NCBI RefSeq assembly: GCF_000682695.1
Contig: NZ_AWFG01000013.1
Location: 21,625-85,624, forward strand
Source: Hyphomonas chukchiensis
GTDB taxonomy: Bacteria > Pseudomonadota > Alphaproteobacteria > Caulobacterales > Hyphomonadaceae
Length of the DNA stretch: 64,000 nt
Reading direction: 5' to 3'
Part shown: positions 62,514 to 64,000 of the stretch, one piece after another
Layout: the number at the start of each line of letters is the position of its first letter
Numbering within the stretch: position 1 is the first letter of the stretch
Position numbers and translations under genes: made by a program
The notes under the pieces: generated by a model
Told to the model about the DNA's origin: nothing
The model's database searches: none
The model's input: only the letters and a program-made list of their open reading frames with translations

Positions 62514-64000
62514 ATGCTGCGTACACGTAATACAACCGCATTGTCTTTGGTGATTGCGATCTCCATGGCGACCAGTTCTGCTTATGCTCAGGCGCGCACG
62601 TCCGAGCCGGAAGACAAGGACTATGAACTCGACACCGTCGTCGTCACGGCCTCGAAAACCGGCGCCCAGGAACTACAAAGCGTGCCGCTTGCCGTTCAGG
62701 CATTCAGCGGCGAAGACCTCAAGGTCCGCAACATCAACACGATCGATGATCTGATCTCGACCGTACCGGGCGCCTATGAAGGCCAACGCCAGTCCGTCGC
62801 ATCGCGCTCATACAATCTGCGCGGCGCCGGCGGCAGCAACGCGAACGGCGATTCGCCCATCGGTTATTATCTGGATGATGTCCCGTTCATCGTGACCAAT
62901 TTCGGCATCGCGCCGCCCGTCCGCTTCCTCGACATGGAACGCGTCGAAGTCCTGCGTGGCCCGCAAGGCACACTCTACGGACAGGGCTCTTCCGGCGGTG
63001 TGTTCATTTTCCACACGAAGGATCCGAACCTCACCGACATGGAATGGAGCGCTGAACTCGAAGCCTCGCAAACCAAGGACGCCGTTGGCGACAATTTTGG
63101 TGCGGCAGCCGCTGTCTCCGTTCCGCTCATCAAGGACAAGCTGGCAATCCGCATCAGCGGCGGCACATCCGAAAACCCCGGCTGGGCCGACGAATACTTC
63201 GGCGCCTATGACGGCACACCGGATGCCACTGGCGTCAACGGCTCGAAGAATGACGATGTCCGCATCGTCGCCCTGGCCAAACCGACCGACAATATCACCC
63301 TGCGTGCCCAGTACTGGCACTTCCAGCCCCGTCAGGATTTCCTCGGCAACATGGCCTCGGTCGAGCCAGCCTATTATGCCAACACGGCGGGCCAGCCCAG
63401 CTACGGCAATGGCGATTTCAAACTGCTGAGCTTCACCGCCAACGTGGACTTCGACAATTTCTCGATCACCAGCGCGACAAGCGACCTGACGGGCAATTTC
63501 GGCATCTATGTTCCGCTCGCGCCACAAGGCTATTTCTCCAGCCAGTTCTACCCGGAAATGTTCGCACAGGAAGTTCGCGCCAACTCGACGGGTGCAGGTC
63601 CTCTGCACTGGCTTATCGGCGCGTCCTATCAGGACGGTGAGGGCCCGCAGGCTAACACGCTTGAGCGCCCGGGTGTGCTGATCAACGCGGACAATAACAC
63701 GATCACGAAGAACCACGCCGTCTTCGGAGAGGTCAGCTATGACCTGTTCGACGGCAAGCTGGTTCCGCTTGTCGGCCTTCGTCAGTATCACGACAAACGT
63801 ACCTTCGAGGACGCAACCAGTTCGCTGGCGACCGAAAAGGACGTCACCACATGGCGCGTGAACCTCTCCTACCTGCCCACCGACGACCTGACGATGTTCG
63901 TTACCGCGTCCACAGGTTTCCGTGCAGGGATCGTGCAGTCGCAGATCCAGGTTGAATCCCTCCAGCTGGCCGGTGTGCCCGCGCAGGTAGGCCTGGAGCC
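62514..64000 (+). CDS. TonB-dependent outer membrane receptor (second of two related; cut by the right edge)
   Basis: About 495 residues are visible; the rest is beyond the window. AGGGAGGGAT precedes the ATG. A signal peptide ends near SSAYAQ, then LDTVVVTASKTGAQELQSVPLAVQAFSGEDL and the plug with IGYYLDDVPFI and RVEVLRGPQGTLYGQGSSGG. The barrel segment VFGEVSYDLFDGKLVPLVGLRQY closely matches the receptor at 47588, so the two are paralogues. It is divergent from the ceramidase-like gene and has its own operator-like site. Confidence 0.93.
   Translation, partial: MLRTRNTTALSLVIAISMATSSAYAQARTSEPEDKDYELDTVVVTASKTGAQELQSVPLAVQAFSGEDLKVRNINTIDDLISTVPGAYEGQRQSVASRSYNLRGAGGSNANGDSPIGYYLDDVPFIVTNFGIAPPVRFLDMERVEVLRGPQGTLYGQGSSGGVFIFHTKDPNLTDMEWSAELEASQTKDAVGDNFGAAAAVSVPLIKDKLAIRISGGTSENPGWADEYFGAYDGTPDATGVNGSKNDDVRIVALAKPTDNITLRAQYWHFQPRQDFLGNMASVEPAYYANTAGQPSYGNGDFKLLSFTANVDFDNFSITSATSDLTGNFGIYVPLAPQGYFSSQFYPEMFAQEVRANSTGAGPLHWLIGASYQDGEGPQANTLERPGVLINADNNTITKNHAVFGEVSYDLFDGKLVPLVGLRQYHDKRTFEDATSSLATEKDVTTWRVNLSYLPTDDLTMFVTASTGFRAGIVQSQIQVESLQLAGVPAQVGLE

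Overview
The window looks like chromosome of a Gram-negative alphaproteobacterium, most likely a Caulobacterales/Hyphomonadaceae-type marine or aquatic bacterium. The pointers are a CcrM-type GANTC methyltransferase, split b and b' ATP synthase subunits in an F0-only operon, a GTTC-N7-GTTC (alphaproteobacterial LexA-type) box, a CtrA-like TTAA-N7-GTAA box, several TonB-dependent receptors and many twin-arginine or lipoprotein signal peptides. The genus cannot be fixed from the sequence alone.

Positions 1-18,300 are ordinary core genome: ETF-ubiquinone oxidoreductase (cut by the left edge), a family 4 uracil-DNA glycosylase, a hemerythrin-like protein, two rSAM/selenodomain-associated transferases around a small lipoprotein, a BLUF photoreceptor, a PA0069-type radical SAM protein with a LexA-like box, ccrM behind a site-rich leader, mutY, a DciA-like protein, two tandem DsbA-like lipoproteins, smc, the F0 operon (atpI-atpB-atpE-atpF'-atpF), a TIR-like membrane protein and ychF.

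Positions 18,400-41,300 are more accessory: a four-gene Csu-like chaperone-usher (spore coat U) pilus operon, tRNA-Ser(GCU), a 3' fragment of an FRG-like gene cut by an IS3-family element, an ECF sigma factor, a type II secretion cluster (gspG-I-C-D on the minus strand; gspL-M-E-F, an antisense gspN, and gspJ-K on the plus strand), a five-gene minus-strand operon (TPR protein, HupE/UreJ, unknown membrane protein, DUF4331 protein, proline-rich lipoprotein), and a tightly coupled folE-BLUF pair.

Positions 41,900-64,000 form a catabolic region: an acyl-CoA synthetase, a DUF4212/sodium:solute symporter pair, then a locus with two related TonB receptors (the second cut by the right edge), six probable esterases (one type-B carboxylesterase, two SGNH hydrolases, three alpha/beta hydrolases), a neutral ceramidase-like protein, a GH68-like enzyme without signal peptide, a fructokinase-type ROK kinase, an SLC45/GPH-like sugar transporter and a LacI-family regulator. 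Six near-identical CAAnCGnTTG palindromes sit in front of its transcription units. My reading, which is inference, is one LacI-controlled pathway: an acylated fructose-containing sugar (for example a sucrose ester) crosses the outer membrane, is stripped of acyl groups outside the cytoplasm, the sugar enters through the SLC45-like carrier, is split by the GH68-like enzyme and its fructose is phosphorylated. The released acids could be activated by the neighbouring acyl-CoA synthetase. This is the most interesting part of the window.
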